Assembly: GCA_023428025.1 (NCBI GenBank)
Contig: JAEYZN010000036.1
Location: 72,963-136,962, forward strand
Direction of reading: 5' to 3'
DNA length: 64,000 nucleotides
Source: Bacillota bacterium
Lineage (GTDB): Bacteria; Bacillota; Clostridia; Christensenellales; SZUA-584
The first letter of the stretch is position 1, and each line of letters starts with the position of its first letter. The notes under the pieces were generated by a model. That model did no database searches. It had not been told where the DNA came from and worked only from the letters and a program-made list of their open reading frames with translations. The translations under genes were made by a program, and so were the position numbers. Below, one piece after another: positions 1 through 7,768 of the stretch.

Positions 1-1037
1 AATACGGAAAGCTGGGCACATGGTACAGCGAGGAACGCGGCGAGGTGCTGGTATTCAGCCCGGCGGGCGAGGTGCAGCGCATTCGCCTGAGCGGCGCCGA
101 CGACGCCAGCTACGAGTTTGACCATGCTCAGGCCAGCGGGCAGCTCACGCTGGACGACGCGGCGTTTGATTTCTCCGTGGATGATGACCGGTTGGATATC
201 GACGGGCTGGGCGTTTACACCCCGGCAGACAGCGCCTTTTCGAGCGACGATTTCATCAATGAGCATGGCAAGCTTGGCATGTGGGTCAGCGAGAAACGCG
301 GCGAGGTGCTGGTGTTCAGCCCGGACGGCGTCATGGAGTGCCAGCGCGATTTTGGCGTCAACAAGGCTACCTACGAATTTGACCGGGAGAGCGACACCGT
401 CAAAATCACGATGGGACCGTTCACGTACGACAGCAGGCTTGAGAACGGTCTGCTGAAGGTACGGAACATGGGGGTGTTTTTACAGGCGGGCGCAGGTTTC
501 GATCCCCAGGCTTTTATGAAAGAACACGACGCCTCCATACTGGGCATATGGTACGACCCGGAGGGTGAGCTGACGATCGATCTGCATGAAGACTACACCT
601 ATGACGCCGTATCATACGGCAAGACTTTTACGGGAACATACGTGCCGCAGGCATCCGGAGCCACTATCAAATACCTGTTTCTGAAGAGCGAAATCAGGGA
701 ATCCTATACGCTTCAAAACGGCGAGCTTCTAAAAGACGACACGATAATAAGCGATGCTGCCGACCGGCTGGTGAGAACCGAGATGAGCCAGAAAAACGCA
801 GATCAAAGTGCCGACAAGCTTATCGGTACATGGATATCCAACGATGACCTGATCAAGCTGACTTTTATCGACCAGCGCAATGTGATTGTGGATATTGGCA
901 ACAAATACACCTACTCTTATGTTTTTGAACCACTTGGCCACATAGGTCTGATCGATATTTCAGGTGAAAAATGGCTTTTTGTAACCAACGGAGATTATTT
1001 GATATTGGAGTCAGTCGGCTTCAGCCGTGTCAACTGA
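1..1037 (+). CDS. Repeat-module protein, 5' truncated by the window edge
   Basis: The reading frame is open from the first base, so the true start lies outside. About 344 residues are visible. They form four tandem, beta-rich modules that each begin with a G-x-W motif (GKLGTW at residue 2, GKLGMW at about 89, SILGIW at about 178, KLIGTW at about 272), spaced 87-94 residues apart. Modules 1 and 2 share the motif RGEVLVFSP; modules 3 and 4 have diverged. The spacing and the alternating polar/hydrophobic pattern resemble lipocalin-like or DUF5640-type repeats of clostridial surface proteins, but this is inference. No membrane segment is seen in the visible part. A hairpin terminator follows the stop by 14 bases. 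Function unknown. Confidence 0.75.
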   Translation, partial: YGKLGTWYSEERGEVLVFSPAGEVQRIRLSGADDASYEFDHAQASGQLTLDDAAFDFSVDDDRLDIDGLGVYTPADSAFSSDDFINEHGKLGMWVSEKRGEVLVFSPDGVMECQRDFGVNKATYEFDRESDTVKITMGPFTYDSRLENGLLKVRNMGVFLQAGAGFDPQAFMKEHDASILGIWYDPEGELTIDLHEDYTYDAVSYGKTFTGTYVPQASGATIKYLFLKSEIRESYTLQNGELLKDDTIISDAADRLVRTEMSQKNADQSADKLIGTWISNDDLIKLTFIDQRNVIVDIGNKYTYSYVFEPLGHIGLIDISGEKWLFVTNGDYLILESVGFSRVN

Positions 1038-1051
1038 CCGTAAACGAACGC

Positions 1052-1078
1052 AAGCCCGCCATCAAAGCGGGCTTTCTT
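1052..1078 (+). terminator. Rho-independent terminator of the repeat protein gene
   Basis: AAGCCCGC and GCGGGCTT form a perfect 8-bp stem with a 7-base loop, followed by a short T-rich run, just after the stop codon at 1035-1037. Confidence 0.8.
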
Positions 1079-1175
1079 CGTTGTGGGATGCTGCCGACAG
1101 AGGCGGCCAGCAGGCTTTCCTTCAGGGAGAAGGTTCTATCGCCGCTGAGATGTCCTCACCGTTGGAGGCGTTAGA

Positions 1176-1258
1176 CTCCCTCAGAAGAGGGAGCCGTCCT
1201 CACCCCAAAAAGCCTTCGTCTTTTCGGGGTTCCCGACCACCGCCGGCGACTGAGGGAG
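1176..1258. repeat. Dispersed MITE-like element, copy 1
   Basis: This 83-bp element begins with CTCCCTCAG and ends with its exact reverse complement CTGAGGGAG. Its interior shares 25 identical bases (1205-1229) with the second copy (52909-52933). It has no coding capacity. The size, terminal inverted repeats and dispersal fit a small non-autonomous mobile element or REP-type repeat; no target-site duplication could be defined by eye. Confidence 0.7.
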
Positions 1259-1387
1259 GGATATGCCACCGCAACTGTACGGTCACTCCCCCCGGCGCTT
1301 CGGGACGCCTCACCGAGGTCCCCGAAAAGCGCAGCTTTCTGGGATGGGTCATTCGCCTTTCTATAACCATATCGGCACAACACAGCG

Positions 1388-1409
1388 GGACGGCATGGAA
1401 GCCGTCCCT
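1388..1409. repeat. GC-rich palindrome
   Basis: GGGACGGC and GCCGTCCC flank a 6-base loop (atggaa), giving a perfect 8-bp dyad. It lacks a T tract on either side, so it looks more like an intergenic palindromic repeat than a terminator. Confidence 0.5.
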
Positions 1410-1446
1410 ACATGTCCATGTCCCCTCTCCCGCATTTTCTTTTCCC

Positions 1447-1455
1447 TGCTATACT
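1447..1455 (+). promoter_or_regulatory. Extended -10 promoter of the hydrolase gene
   Basis: TG-c-TATACT is a good extended -10 element. The expected start of transcription is near 1462, ahead of the GCGAGG ribosome site at 1475-1480 and the ATG at 1490. No clear -35 is visible, which is normal for this class. Confidence 0.5.
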
Positions 1456-1489
1456 GGTGCTGTCCCAAGTCAACGCGAGGTCGGTTCTC

Positions 1490-2188
1490 ATGATCACAGA
1501 GCCAATAAACATCGGGCATATACCCGCCATCGTCTGGTCAGCGCCGTCAAGCAAGGCGTATGTCTTCGTGCACGGAAAACAGTCCCGCAAGGAGGAGGCT
1601 CTGGGTTTTGCGGAACTCGCCGCCCGAAAAGGCTGGCAGACGCTGAGCTTCGACCTGCCGGAGCATGGCAGCCGCCAGGGTGGTCCTCTGCCCTGCGACG
1701 TGTGGAACGGTGTGCGCGAGCTGACTGCCGTCGGCGCATACGCGGCGCGGCGCTGGCAGCGCCTCGGTCTCTTCTCATGCAGCCTGGGAGCGTATTTCAG
1801 CCTGCTGGCCTACCGGGATTATCCGTTTGAAAACTGCCTGCTGCTCTCGCCCATACTGGACATGGAGCGGCTGATACGGAATATGATGACGTGGTCCGGG
1901 GTGGACGAAGCCGCTCTGGAGCGGCGGCGGCAGGTGCCCACGCCCATCGGTGAAACGCTGAACTGGGACTATTACCAGTATGTCAAGGCGCAACCCATAG
2001 ACCGGTGGGACATGCCCACGGCAATTCTGCTGGGGTCGGAAGATCACCTGACGGAGCGGGAGACGGCAGCGCGTTTCGCGGCCCGTTTCCGCGCGGAACT
2101 CACCGTGCTGGAGGGTGGCGAACACCATTTTCACACGCCGCCGCAGATGGACTTTTTGCACGGCTGGCTGAAGCGGCATATCCCGTAA
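1490..2188 (+). CDS. Alpha/beta hydrolase (232 aa)
   Basis: Probably a cytoplasmic serine hydrolase; substrate unknown. The alpha/beta-hydrolase pattern is clear: a first strand and oxyanion region (YVFVHGKQSRKEEA), a nucleophile elbow FSCSLGAY with serine in S-x-S-x-G form instead of the usual G-x-S-x-G, an acid in LLGSEDHLT, and a histidine in GGEHHFHTP near the C-terminus. The ATG at 1490 was preferred over upstream in-frame starts because it follows a GAGG ribosome site and lies downstream of the extended -10. Members of this group include small lipases, esterases and dienelactone-hydrolase-like enzymes. The convergent GNAT gene ends 11 bases away. Confidence 0.8.
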   Translation: MITEPINIGHIPAIVWSAPSSKAYVFVHGKQSRKEEALGFAELAARKGWQTLSFDLPEHGSRQGGPLPCDVWNGVRELTAVGAYAARRWQRLGLFSCSLGAYFSLLAYRDYPFENCLLLSPILDMERLIRNMMTWSGVDEAALERRRQVPTPIGETLNWDYYQYVKAQPIDRWDMPTAILLGSEDHLTERETAARFAARFRAELTVLEGGEHHFHTPPQMDFLHGWLKRHIP

Positions 2189-2199
2189 GCCCTGCTCAC

Positions 2200-2646
2200 T
2201 CACAGTTCTTTTCTCATGCAGACCATGTCCACGCACAGCCGCCCGCTCTCATAGATGGGTTCGCTGTAATTATCGATAAAGAAGTTCCTGACGGTGTGCG
2301 AATACGCAAAGCCGTTCTTCTCGTAGAAGCGGATGTTCTGGACGCTGGCGTCCGCCGTGCCCACCAGCATCGTGCGGTATTGCGGCTTGTACCGGCGGCA
2401 CAGGTACGCGATCATCCCGCTGCCGAAGCCCTGCCCCGGCCGCGCGCACGCGATGTTCTTCAGCTCGCATTCATCGGCGGAGACCTGCGTCACCACCGCC
2501 GCGCATACCGCCTCATCGCCGCTGAACATCACATATAGCTCGCCCTCCGGCAGGTATTGCATCACCACGTCCCGGTCCGGGTCAGCCTCCAGCAGCAGAT
2601 GCAGATATTGTTCTTTATCGCTGTCTATCCTTTCGATACGGTTCAC
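2200..2646 (-). CDS. GNAT family N-acetyltransferase (148 aa)
   Basis: A single-domain GNAT fold: the acetyl-CoA pyrophosphate loop is seen as ACARPGQGFGSGMI, close to the family's R/Q-x-x-G-x-G/A motif. The C-terminal RFYEKNGF segment is typical of motif B. The GTG start at 2646 is chosen because GGAGGAG lies 6 bases upstream. It probably acetylates a small amine or a protein N-terminus in the cytoplasm; the acceptor cannot be predicted. It lies 81 bases downstream of the hydrogenase maturation protease gene on the same strand and may be cotranscribed, though no functional link is evident. Confidence 0.8.
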   Translation of the reverse strand: MNRIERIDSDKEQYLHLLLEADPDRDVVMQYLPEGELYVMFSGDEAVCAAVVTQVSADECELKNIACARPGQGFGSGMIAYLCRRYKPQYRTMLVGTADASVQNIRFYEKNGFAYSHTVRNFFIDNYSEPIYESGRLCVDMVCMRKEL

Positions 2647-2727
2647 GAAGGTCTCCTCCGGCGCTTTATGACGGGCTTGTCCTCTTCCAATATATCACAC
2701 AGCGCCCGCGCGGCAAAGAGGCGCGCG

Positions 2728-3177
2728 TCAGCCGCCGCGCTCCAGTATCCGTTTGATTTCGCGTTCCACGCGCTCGCAGATGCGCCGGAACTCGCGCTGC
2801 AGCGGCTTGCTCAGCTCGAAGCCGAAGCCCACCTCTGCCGTCTCGATGCCGATGAGGCACGCGTTCATTCTGTCCTCCTGCCGCACCATGTCGATCAGGC
2901 TGGCGTCGTGCTGGGAGATATTCAGCGCGTCCGCCGTTTTTTCCAGCGGCAGCACCGTCACCGTGCCGGGTCTTCTGCCCGTCCTCACTGCGTCGATCAC
3001 GATGACATGGCCGTAATCCCTCACCGCTTCAAAGCCGTACTCGAAGTCCGTTTCCGCGATGATGACATCCACCTTGTGCCGGGCCAGCGGCGCTTTGATG
3101 GCCTCCGCCACCTTCACACCCACGCCGTCGTCCTTCATCAGGCGGCAGCCCACGGCGGCCACGGCCACGCTCTTCAT
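2728..3177 (-). CDS. Hydrogenase maturation protease (HyaD/HycI type, 149 aa)
   Basis: This endopeptidase removes the C-terminal tail of the [NiFe] hydrogenase large subunit after nickel insertion. The N-terminus carries the family pattern VGCRLMKDDGVGVKVAE, matching G-x-x-L-x-x-D-D-G-x-G, whose first Asp normally contacts nickel; further acidic residues follow in ETDFEYG and VIDAVRTG. The start at 3177 overlaps the stop of the large-subunit gene as ATGA, so the two are translationally coupled. Length is normal for the family (about 150 residues). Its presence agrees with the cleavable tail seen in the large subunit. Confidence 0.9.
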   Translation of the reverse strand: MKSVAVAAVGCRLMKDDGVGVKVAEAIKAPLARHKVDVIIAETDFEYGFEAVRDYGHVIVIDAVRTGRRPGTVTVLPLEKTADALNISQHDASLIDMVRQEDRMNACLIGIETAEVGFGFELSKPLQREFRRICERVEREIKRILERGG

Positions 3178-4580
3178 GGCACCAGCCTCATCAGTTGCTT
3201 TTTCTCCCCATCCACGTACACATGCGTGGCACACGAGACGCACGGATCGAACGAGCGTATCACGCGGCCGATCTCCACCGGATTGTCCGTGTTGGCGATG
3301 GGCGTACCGATCAACGCCGTCTCACCGACTCCTTTCACCTCGCCCGCCTGTGTGGACAGGTTCCACGCGGATGGCGTCACGATCTGGTACAGCGAGATCA
3401 TCTGGTCCTGAATTTGCAGCCAGTGCCCCAGCGCCCCGCGCGAGGTATCGATCAATCCCATGCCTCTGGCGCTTTGCGGCACCATGTATTCCGCCTGTGT
3501 GGAGGTATCGGGTATCAGATTATCCAGCAGCTTCCCGATGATCCCGGCGATCTTCCTGGTCTCCAGCACCCGCGCGATGGTCCTGTCCATCGCCGAGATG
3601 CCGTGCCGGTATTCGCCGGACAACCAGAGCCGGGCCAGCGGCCCGCCCTCGCACGGATGGCCGAGATACCGCGGCGCTTTCACCCACGAATACGCGTCCT
3701 TCTTCGCCGGGTCATCCACCGTGGTCTCGTCGAAAGGCCGGATGTTGCCCGCCACGCCCGCGTACCAGGAATACTGCGTGTCCTCCGTAATGGCGGCGGG
3801 GTCCAGCGGCGCGATCCGGCCGTTGATGGATACGGACGGATCGACGAAAAGCGTGCCGAGGTCGCGGTAGCCGTCGAAGCAGCCGTATGTCAGCAGGTTG
3901 CCGTATCCACCGCCCATCTCGTAATAATCGCTGTAATGCTCCGCGATAGTATACGCGTCGGGCAGCATGCACACGTCGATGAACGCCTGTATATCATGCA
4001 ACATCGAAATCAGCGTGATGATCTTGTCCGCCGAGGCCACGGCCGTGGCGCCGCCCACGAACACGCCATGGTTGTGCGGCGCTTTTCCACCCAGCTCCGC
4101 CAGCATCTTATGCGCGTTGCGGCTGACCTCCAGCGAGTCGAAGTAGTGCCGTGCGATCAGATCGTTCTTCTCCGGCGGCAGCCGGAAATCGCTTGTGCCC
4201 GCGTCAAACAGCGGCGAGATGCCGGGCAACTTCACGTAATCCGGCACGGCGAACTGGTAGAAATGGCGGATGTGGTTCTGTACGAACTCGGACGCGTGGA
4301 TGATGTCGCGCAGATACCGGCCCTGTTCGGACGGCGTTATGCCCATCGCGCTCTCCAGCGCCAGCGTGGAGGCCAGCGAATGAGCGGTGGAGCATATGCC
4401 GCAGATGCGCTGCGTGAAATAGATCGCGTCCAGCGGCGGCCTGCCTTGGAGCATGATCTCAAAGCCGCGGAACAGCAGGCCGTCCGTTCGGGCGTCCGCC
4501 ACGCGGCCGTTCTCGATGTATGTCTCTATCTCCATGAACCCGCTGATACGCGTGATGGGGTTGATGACGATCCGTTTCAT
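3174..4580 (-). CDS. [NiFe] hydrogenase large subunit (468 aa)
   Basis: Catalytic subunit that binds the Ni-Fe(CN)2CO centre and interconverts H2 with protons and electrons. The N-terminal ligand motif RICGICSTAH (Cys60, Cys63) and the C-terminal motif DPCVSCATH (about Cys447, Cys450, His453) are both intact. Fifteen residues follow the final His, the tail removed by the protease encoded next. The start at 4580 (MKRIVINPITRISG) overlaps the small-subunit stop as TGATG. The length is shorter than many periplasmic uptake enzymes. The nickel and iron insertion genes (hypA-F) are not in the window and must lie elsewhere. Confidence 0.95.
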   Translation of the reverse strand: MKRIVINPITRISGFMEIETYIENGRVADARTDGLLFRGFEIMLQGRPPLDAIYFTQRICGICSTAHSLASTLALESAMGITPSEQGRYLRDIIHASEFVQNHIRHFYQFAVPDYVKLPGISPLFDAGTSDFRLPPEKNDLIARHYFDSLEVSRNAHKMLAELGGKAPHNHGVFVGGATAVASADKIITLISMLHDIQAFIDVCMLPDAYTIAEHYSDYYEMGGGYGNLLTYGCFDGYRDLGTLFVDPSVSINGRIAPLDPAAITEDTQYSWYAGVAGNIRPFDETTVDDPAKKDAYSWVKAPRYLGHPCEGGPLARLWLSGEYRHGISAMDRTIARVLETRKIAGIIGKLLDNLIPDTSTQAEYMVPQSARGMGLIDTSRGALGHWLQIQDQMISLYQIVTPSAWNLSTQAGEVKGVGETALIGTPIANTDNPVEIGRVIRSFDPCVSCATHVYVDGEKKQLMRLVP

Positions 4581-5473
4581 CAGCGGCGTCCTTCTCCGCC
4601 TGCGGTGTCGAAGCTGACGAAAGGCTCCATCAGGTCGGGAAAGCCGAACTGCGCGCAGCCGATGCACGTCGCGTTGTCGCCCACGGGCCAGTTGACGCGC
4701 TCGTTCCACCGCCTTATGGGGCAGTCGGCGCGCGTGACGGGACCGCGGCAGCCCAGCCGGAAGGTGCATGTTTCCTCCCCCAGCCGGGTCGCGAAGATGC
4801 CTGCGTCGAAGTACGAACGCCGGGGGCAACGGTCATGGATGGTGGCCGCATAGAACATCACCGGCCTGTCGAGGGTATCCAGCTCCGGCTCGCCGTACAG
4901 CAGCAGGTGCGCCAGCGTCCCCGTCAGCCAGTCCGGGTTGCAGGAGCAGCCGGGCAGCTTGATCACCCGCCTGCCCAGCACCGCCTGCACGCTGACGCAG
5001 CCCGAAGGGTCGGGCCGCGCCGCCGAAACGCCGCCGTCGGACGCGCACGTCCCCATGGCGATCACATGCGACGCGGCTTCCCCCAGCGCCTTCACCGCCT
5101 CATAGCCGGAGATGCGACGCCCCTGATATGTGCCGATCACATTGTAATAGCCGGCCGTGTTGGTGGATACCGCGCCTTCCACGACCAGAATATAGTCCGA
5201 ACCCAGCACGCTGAACAGCTGCTCCATCGCCTGCTCGCCGTCGCGCACCATCAGGCTGTTCTCAAACACGATCCAAGACATCTGGGTGGCGAGGAATGCG
5301 AAGTCCGGGTTGTTGCCGTCCAGCAGCGATATGATATTACCGGAGCATCCGGCCAGCTCCAGCCACACCAGCTTTACCCTCGGCAGCCTGCCACTGTCCG
5401 CGCTTTGCCGCACGCCGTCCACCAGCCCCGCCGCAAAGCCGGACGCGCATGCCTCACAGCCCGTCGCGCTCAT
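4580..5473 (-). CDS. [NiFe] hydrogenase small subunit, no Tat signal (297 aa)
   Basis: Electron-transfer subunit carrying the iron-sulfur relay. Visible ligands include the proximal-cluster motifs LAGCSGN (Cys43), GTCASDGG and PGCSCNPDW, and the later HDRCPRRSYFD, CTFRLGCRGP, DCPIRRWN and CIGCAQFGFPD segments, an arrangement like group 1/2 enzymes. The start at 5473 is set by a GGGAGG site 7 bases upstream. It overlaps the preceding gene by 20 bases. There is no twin-arginine signal and no C-terminal membrane anchor, and no cytochrome b subunit gene is adjacent, so the enzyme is predicted to be soluble and cytoplasmic. Confidence 0.95.
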   Translation of the reverse strand: MSATGCEACASGFAAGLVDGVRQSADSGRLPRVKLVWLELAGCSGNIISLLDGNNPDFAFLATQMSWIVFENSLMVRDGEQAMEQLFSVLGSDYILVVEGAVSTNTAGYYNVIGTYQGRRISGYEAVKALGEAASHVIAMGTCASDGGVSAARPDPSGCVSVQAVLGRRVIKLPGCSCNPDWLTGTLAHLLLYGEPELDTLDRPVMFYAATIHDRCPRRSYFDAGIFATRLGEETCTFRLGCRGPVTRADCPIRRWNERVNWPVGDNATCIGCAQFGFPDLMEPFVSFDTAGGEGRR

Positions 5474-5909
5474 ATTCCAGCCTCCCCACCGCATCCAATC
5501 CCTTCAGTATGTCCTGTCCGCTGTGGCAGGATGTGAACGAGTCCGTCAGATCCGCCCCGGCCCGCAGCCCGAAATGGGTGGCCGCCGCCCAGGTCGCGTT
5601 GTTGGTGACGTCGTAGACGACGCCGTTCACGGCCACATATGCGGGGCTGCCGTTCCTTCCATCGAACGCCGCCAGTTGGGCGGGTGTGAAGCGCCGCCGC
5701 CGTCCCTGTGCCGCCTGCATGTTCCCGGCATCGGTGACGGCGCTGCCCCACCGCTCATCGACGAATGTGTACAGGCCCCGCAGCTGCGCCCGCAGGCCCT
5801 GCAGCAGCGCGTTCTTCGCTTCGGGCGTGACCGCGTTATACAGCATATGGATGGTGTCATCGATACGCTTGGTTATGGCGTCAAGCTGGTTCTTGTCCGC
5901 TTTCTCCAT
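5454..5909 (-). CDS. Cytochrome b5-like heme-binding domain protein (151 aa)
   Basis: Residues 1-60 are predicted mostly helical; residues 74-140 match the cytochrome b5-like heme/steroid-binding domain (FTPAQLAAFDG, then YVAVNGVVYDVT, then LRAGADLTDSF). His112 and His129 are candidate axial heme ligands. The start at 5909 is chosen because AGGG lies about 8 bases upstream; two upstream in-frame ATGs lack a ribosome site. It is the first gene of the hydrogenase operon and overlaps the small-subunit gene, so it may be an electron partner of the enzyme. That role is inference. No signal peptide is seen. Confidence 0.8.
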   Translation of the reverse strand: MEKADKNQLDAITKRIDDTIHMLYNAVTPEAKNALLQGLRAQLRGLYTFVDERWGSAVTDAGNMQAAQGRRRRFTPAQLAAFDGRNGSPAYVAVNGVVYDVTNNATWAAATHFGLRAGADLTDSFTSCHSGQDILKGLDAVGRLEYERDGL

Positions 5910-6035
5910 CTGTTTACCCTGCCATGTATACATATTATTGTACATTTATATTGATGGCAGGAATGGAATATGACTTCTCCGGTCCGGTTCCGCAGACAGC
6001 CTGTATATATGTCATTTTCACTTGGTTTTACTGTA

Positions 6036-6064
6036 ACAAAAAAAGCCCGTGTTTCAGGGCTTTT
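6036..6064 (-). terminator. Terminator of xylA
   Basis: AAAAGCCC (6041-6048) pairs with GGGCTTTT (6057-6064). On the minus strand the stem is followed by a run of seven T. It separates xylA from the hydrogenase operon. Confidence 0.85.
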
Positions 6065-6095
6065 CCGCATCCAATATGTATTTTTGCCGTCCTTC

Positions 6096-7415
6096 TCAGA
6101 CACTCATAATGTACTCGTTGAGTATCGTCTCCAGATATTCCTGCCTGCCGGAGCTGTTCTCGATGCCCTCCAGCTCCAGCGCGTATTCCGCCAGAGACTT
6201 AAAGTCCGCCTGACCGTCCACGATGGCCTTGCCGATGCCGCTCTGGTAGCTGGCATAGCGGCTGCTGACGAATTTGTCCAGCACGCCGTCGTCCAGTATC
6301 TTCTGCGCGGCCTTGAGGCCCCTGGCGAACCCGTCCATGCCCGCCGCGTGCGCGTAGAAGATGTCCTCCGGCTTGTAGGAGGCGCGGCGCACCTTGGCGT
6401 CGAAGTTGAGGCCGCCCTTGGTGAAGCCGCCCATCTTCAGCACCTCCAGCATGCACAGCGTGGTGGTATACAGATCGGTCGGGAACTGATCGGTATCCCA
6501 TCCCAGCAGCATATCGCCCTGGTTGGCGTCGATGGAGCCCAGTAGCCCATTGACGCGCGCCACCGTCAGGTCGTGCTGGAAGGTGTGGCCCGCCAGCGTG
6601 GCGTGGTTCGCCTCCACGTTGAACTTGAAGTCTTTATCCAGACCGTAGCTCCTTAAAAACGCGATGCCCGACGCCACGTCGAAGTCGTACTGGTGTTTGG
6701 TGGGTTCCTTCGGCTTGGGTTCGATGAGAAACTGCCCGTCGAAGCCGATCTCCTTCGCGTAATCTACCGCCATGTGCATGAAGCGCGCCATGTTGTCTTG
6801 TTCCAGCTTCATATCGGTATTGAGCAGCGTCTCGTAGCCCTCGCGGCCGCCCCAGAACACGTAGTTCTCGCCGCCCAGCTCTTTGGTCACCTCCAGCGCC
6901 TTTTTCACCTGGCCCGCCGCGTACGCGAACACGTCCGCGTTGCAGCTGGTGGCCGCGCCGTGCATGAAGCGCGGGTTGGAGAACAGGTTGGCCGTGCCCC
7001 ACAGCAGCCTGATGCCGGTGTCCGCCATCATCTTTTGGATCAGGCCGACGATCTTGTCGAGGTTCTTGTTGGACTCACCCAGCGTATCGCCCTCGGGTGC
7101 GATGTCCCGGTCGTGGAAGCAGAAGTATTCGATGCCGAGCTTCTGCATGATCTCGAACGCGGCATATACCCGCTCCTCCGCCATCTTCGTCGGCGAAGAC
7201 GCGTTCTTCCACGGCCTTTGCGCCGTGCCGGGGCCGAACGGATCGGACCCTTCCGCGCACATCGTATGCCAGTACGCCATCGAGAATTTGAGCTGCTGTT
7301 TCATCGTTTTGCCGCCCACCAGCTCATCCGCGTTATACTGCCGAAAGCAAAGCCCCGGCTGGAATTTGTCCTGCGTGAATTCAACCTTTTTGACGCTTTC
7401 AAAATACTCCTTCAT
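6096..7415 (-). CDS. xylA: Xylose isomerase (439 aa)
   Basis: Interconverts D-xylose and D-xylulose (and D-glucose/D-fructose) with two divalent metals; cytoplasmic tetramer. Family signatures are present: the catalytic His in YFCFHDRDIAPEG, VFWGGREGYETLLN, the metal-binding EPKPKEPTKHQYDFD, NVEANHATLAGHTF and SIDANQGDMLLGWDTDQFP. Length is normal. The ATG at 7415 is preferred because AAGGAG lies 8 bases upstream; an in-frame GTG at 7421 is too close to it. No xylulokinase or xylose transporter gene is adjacent, so the gene stands alone between two terminators. Palindromic TTTCGAA boxes upstream could be its operator. Confidence 0.97.
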   Translation of the reverse strand: MKEYFESVKKVEFTQDKFQPGLCFRQYNADELVGGKTMKQQLKFSMAYWHTMCAEGSDPFGPGTAQRPWKNASSPTKMAEERVYAAFEIMQKLGIEYFCFHDRDIAPEGDTLGESNKNLDKIVGLIQKMMADTGIRLLWGTANLFSNPRFMHGAATSCNADVFAYAAGQVKKALEVTKELGGENYVFWGGREGYETLLNTDMKLEQDNMARFMHMAVDYAKEIGFDGQFLIEPKPKEPTKHQYDFDVASGIAFLRSYGLDKDFKFNVEANHATLAGHTFQHDLTVARVNGLLGSIDANQGDMLLGWDTDQFPTDLYTTTLCMLEVLKMGGFTKGGLNFDAKVRRASYKPEDIFYAHAAGMDGFARGLKAAQKILDDGVLDKFVSSRYASYQSGIGKAIVDGQADFKSLAEYALELEGIENSSGRQEYLETILNEYIMSV

Positions 7416-7515
7416 TCTCACCGCTCCTTAAAGATAGATTGTATTCCGTCTGGAAACTTCCCGCTTGGTGTCAATTCTGAGATAGACATGGATCTCGATT
7501 CCAAAATACAGCCAG

Positions 7516-7536
7516 ATTCGAAACCCATTTCGAAAC
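7516..7536 (-). promoter_or_regulatory. Possible xylA operator, two TTCGAAAC boxes
   Basis: ATTCGAAAC (7516-7524) and TTTCGAAAC (7528-7536) are direct repeats 12 bases apart, each holding the palindrome TTCGAA. They lie about 100 bases upstream of xylA in an AT-rich stretch, a plausible place for a sugar-responsive repressor. The regulator is not in the window. Confidence 0.3.
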
Positions 7537-7666
7537 ATTTTTATACAAAATAATAGTATTGTTATTCTATATCGTCCCGGCGTTCTCCTTCCTGCATATC
7601 CATAATATTCGTCACCCGGGCCGATACGCTTTTCACTGTCTGCACAAACGGCAGCGTCTGCTGCGC

Positions 7667-7696
7667 TTGTGCCCACCGGCGCGTCTGTGGTAAGAT
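7667..7696 (+). promoter_or_regulatory. Possible promoter of the aldo/keto reductase gene
   Basis: TTGTGC (7667-7672), an 18-base spacer and TAAGAT (7691-7696). Both hexamers are imperfect. Confidence 0.35.
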
Positions 7697-7768
7697 GAAC
7701 GGGTGTTGCCGGACAGGATTCGACAGCCGATTACGCGCGCCGCCTGACAGCGCCAAAGGAGGACATCC

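Larger units (their letters stand above)
1083..1489. other. Gene-free, repeat-rich stretch
   Basis: No convincing gene is present; the open frames here have no ribosome site or recognisable product. The stretch holds the dispersed element at 1176-1258, a second GC-rich segment to about 1345 whose bases 1323-1338 recur inverted at 63601-63616, the palindrome at 1388-1409 and the promoter of the next gene. Confidence 0.6.
7416..7768. other. Divergent intergenic region between xylA and the aldo/keto reductase
   Basis: No gene is supported here. The half nearest xylA is AT-rich and holds two TTCGAAAC boxes. The half nearest the reductase is GC-rich and holds a possible promoter and the AAAGGAGG ribosome site at 7755-7762. 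Confidence 0.6.

Noticed and set aside
1027..1830. 267-codon frame across the repeat region and into the hydrolase gene
   Set aside because: It has no ribosome site, runs through an inverted-repeat element and overlaps a clear hydrolase gene in another frame.
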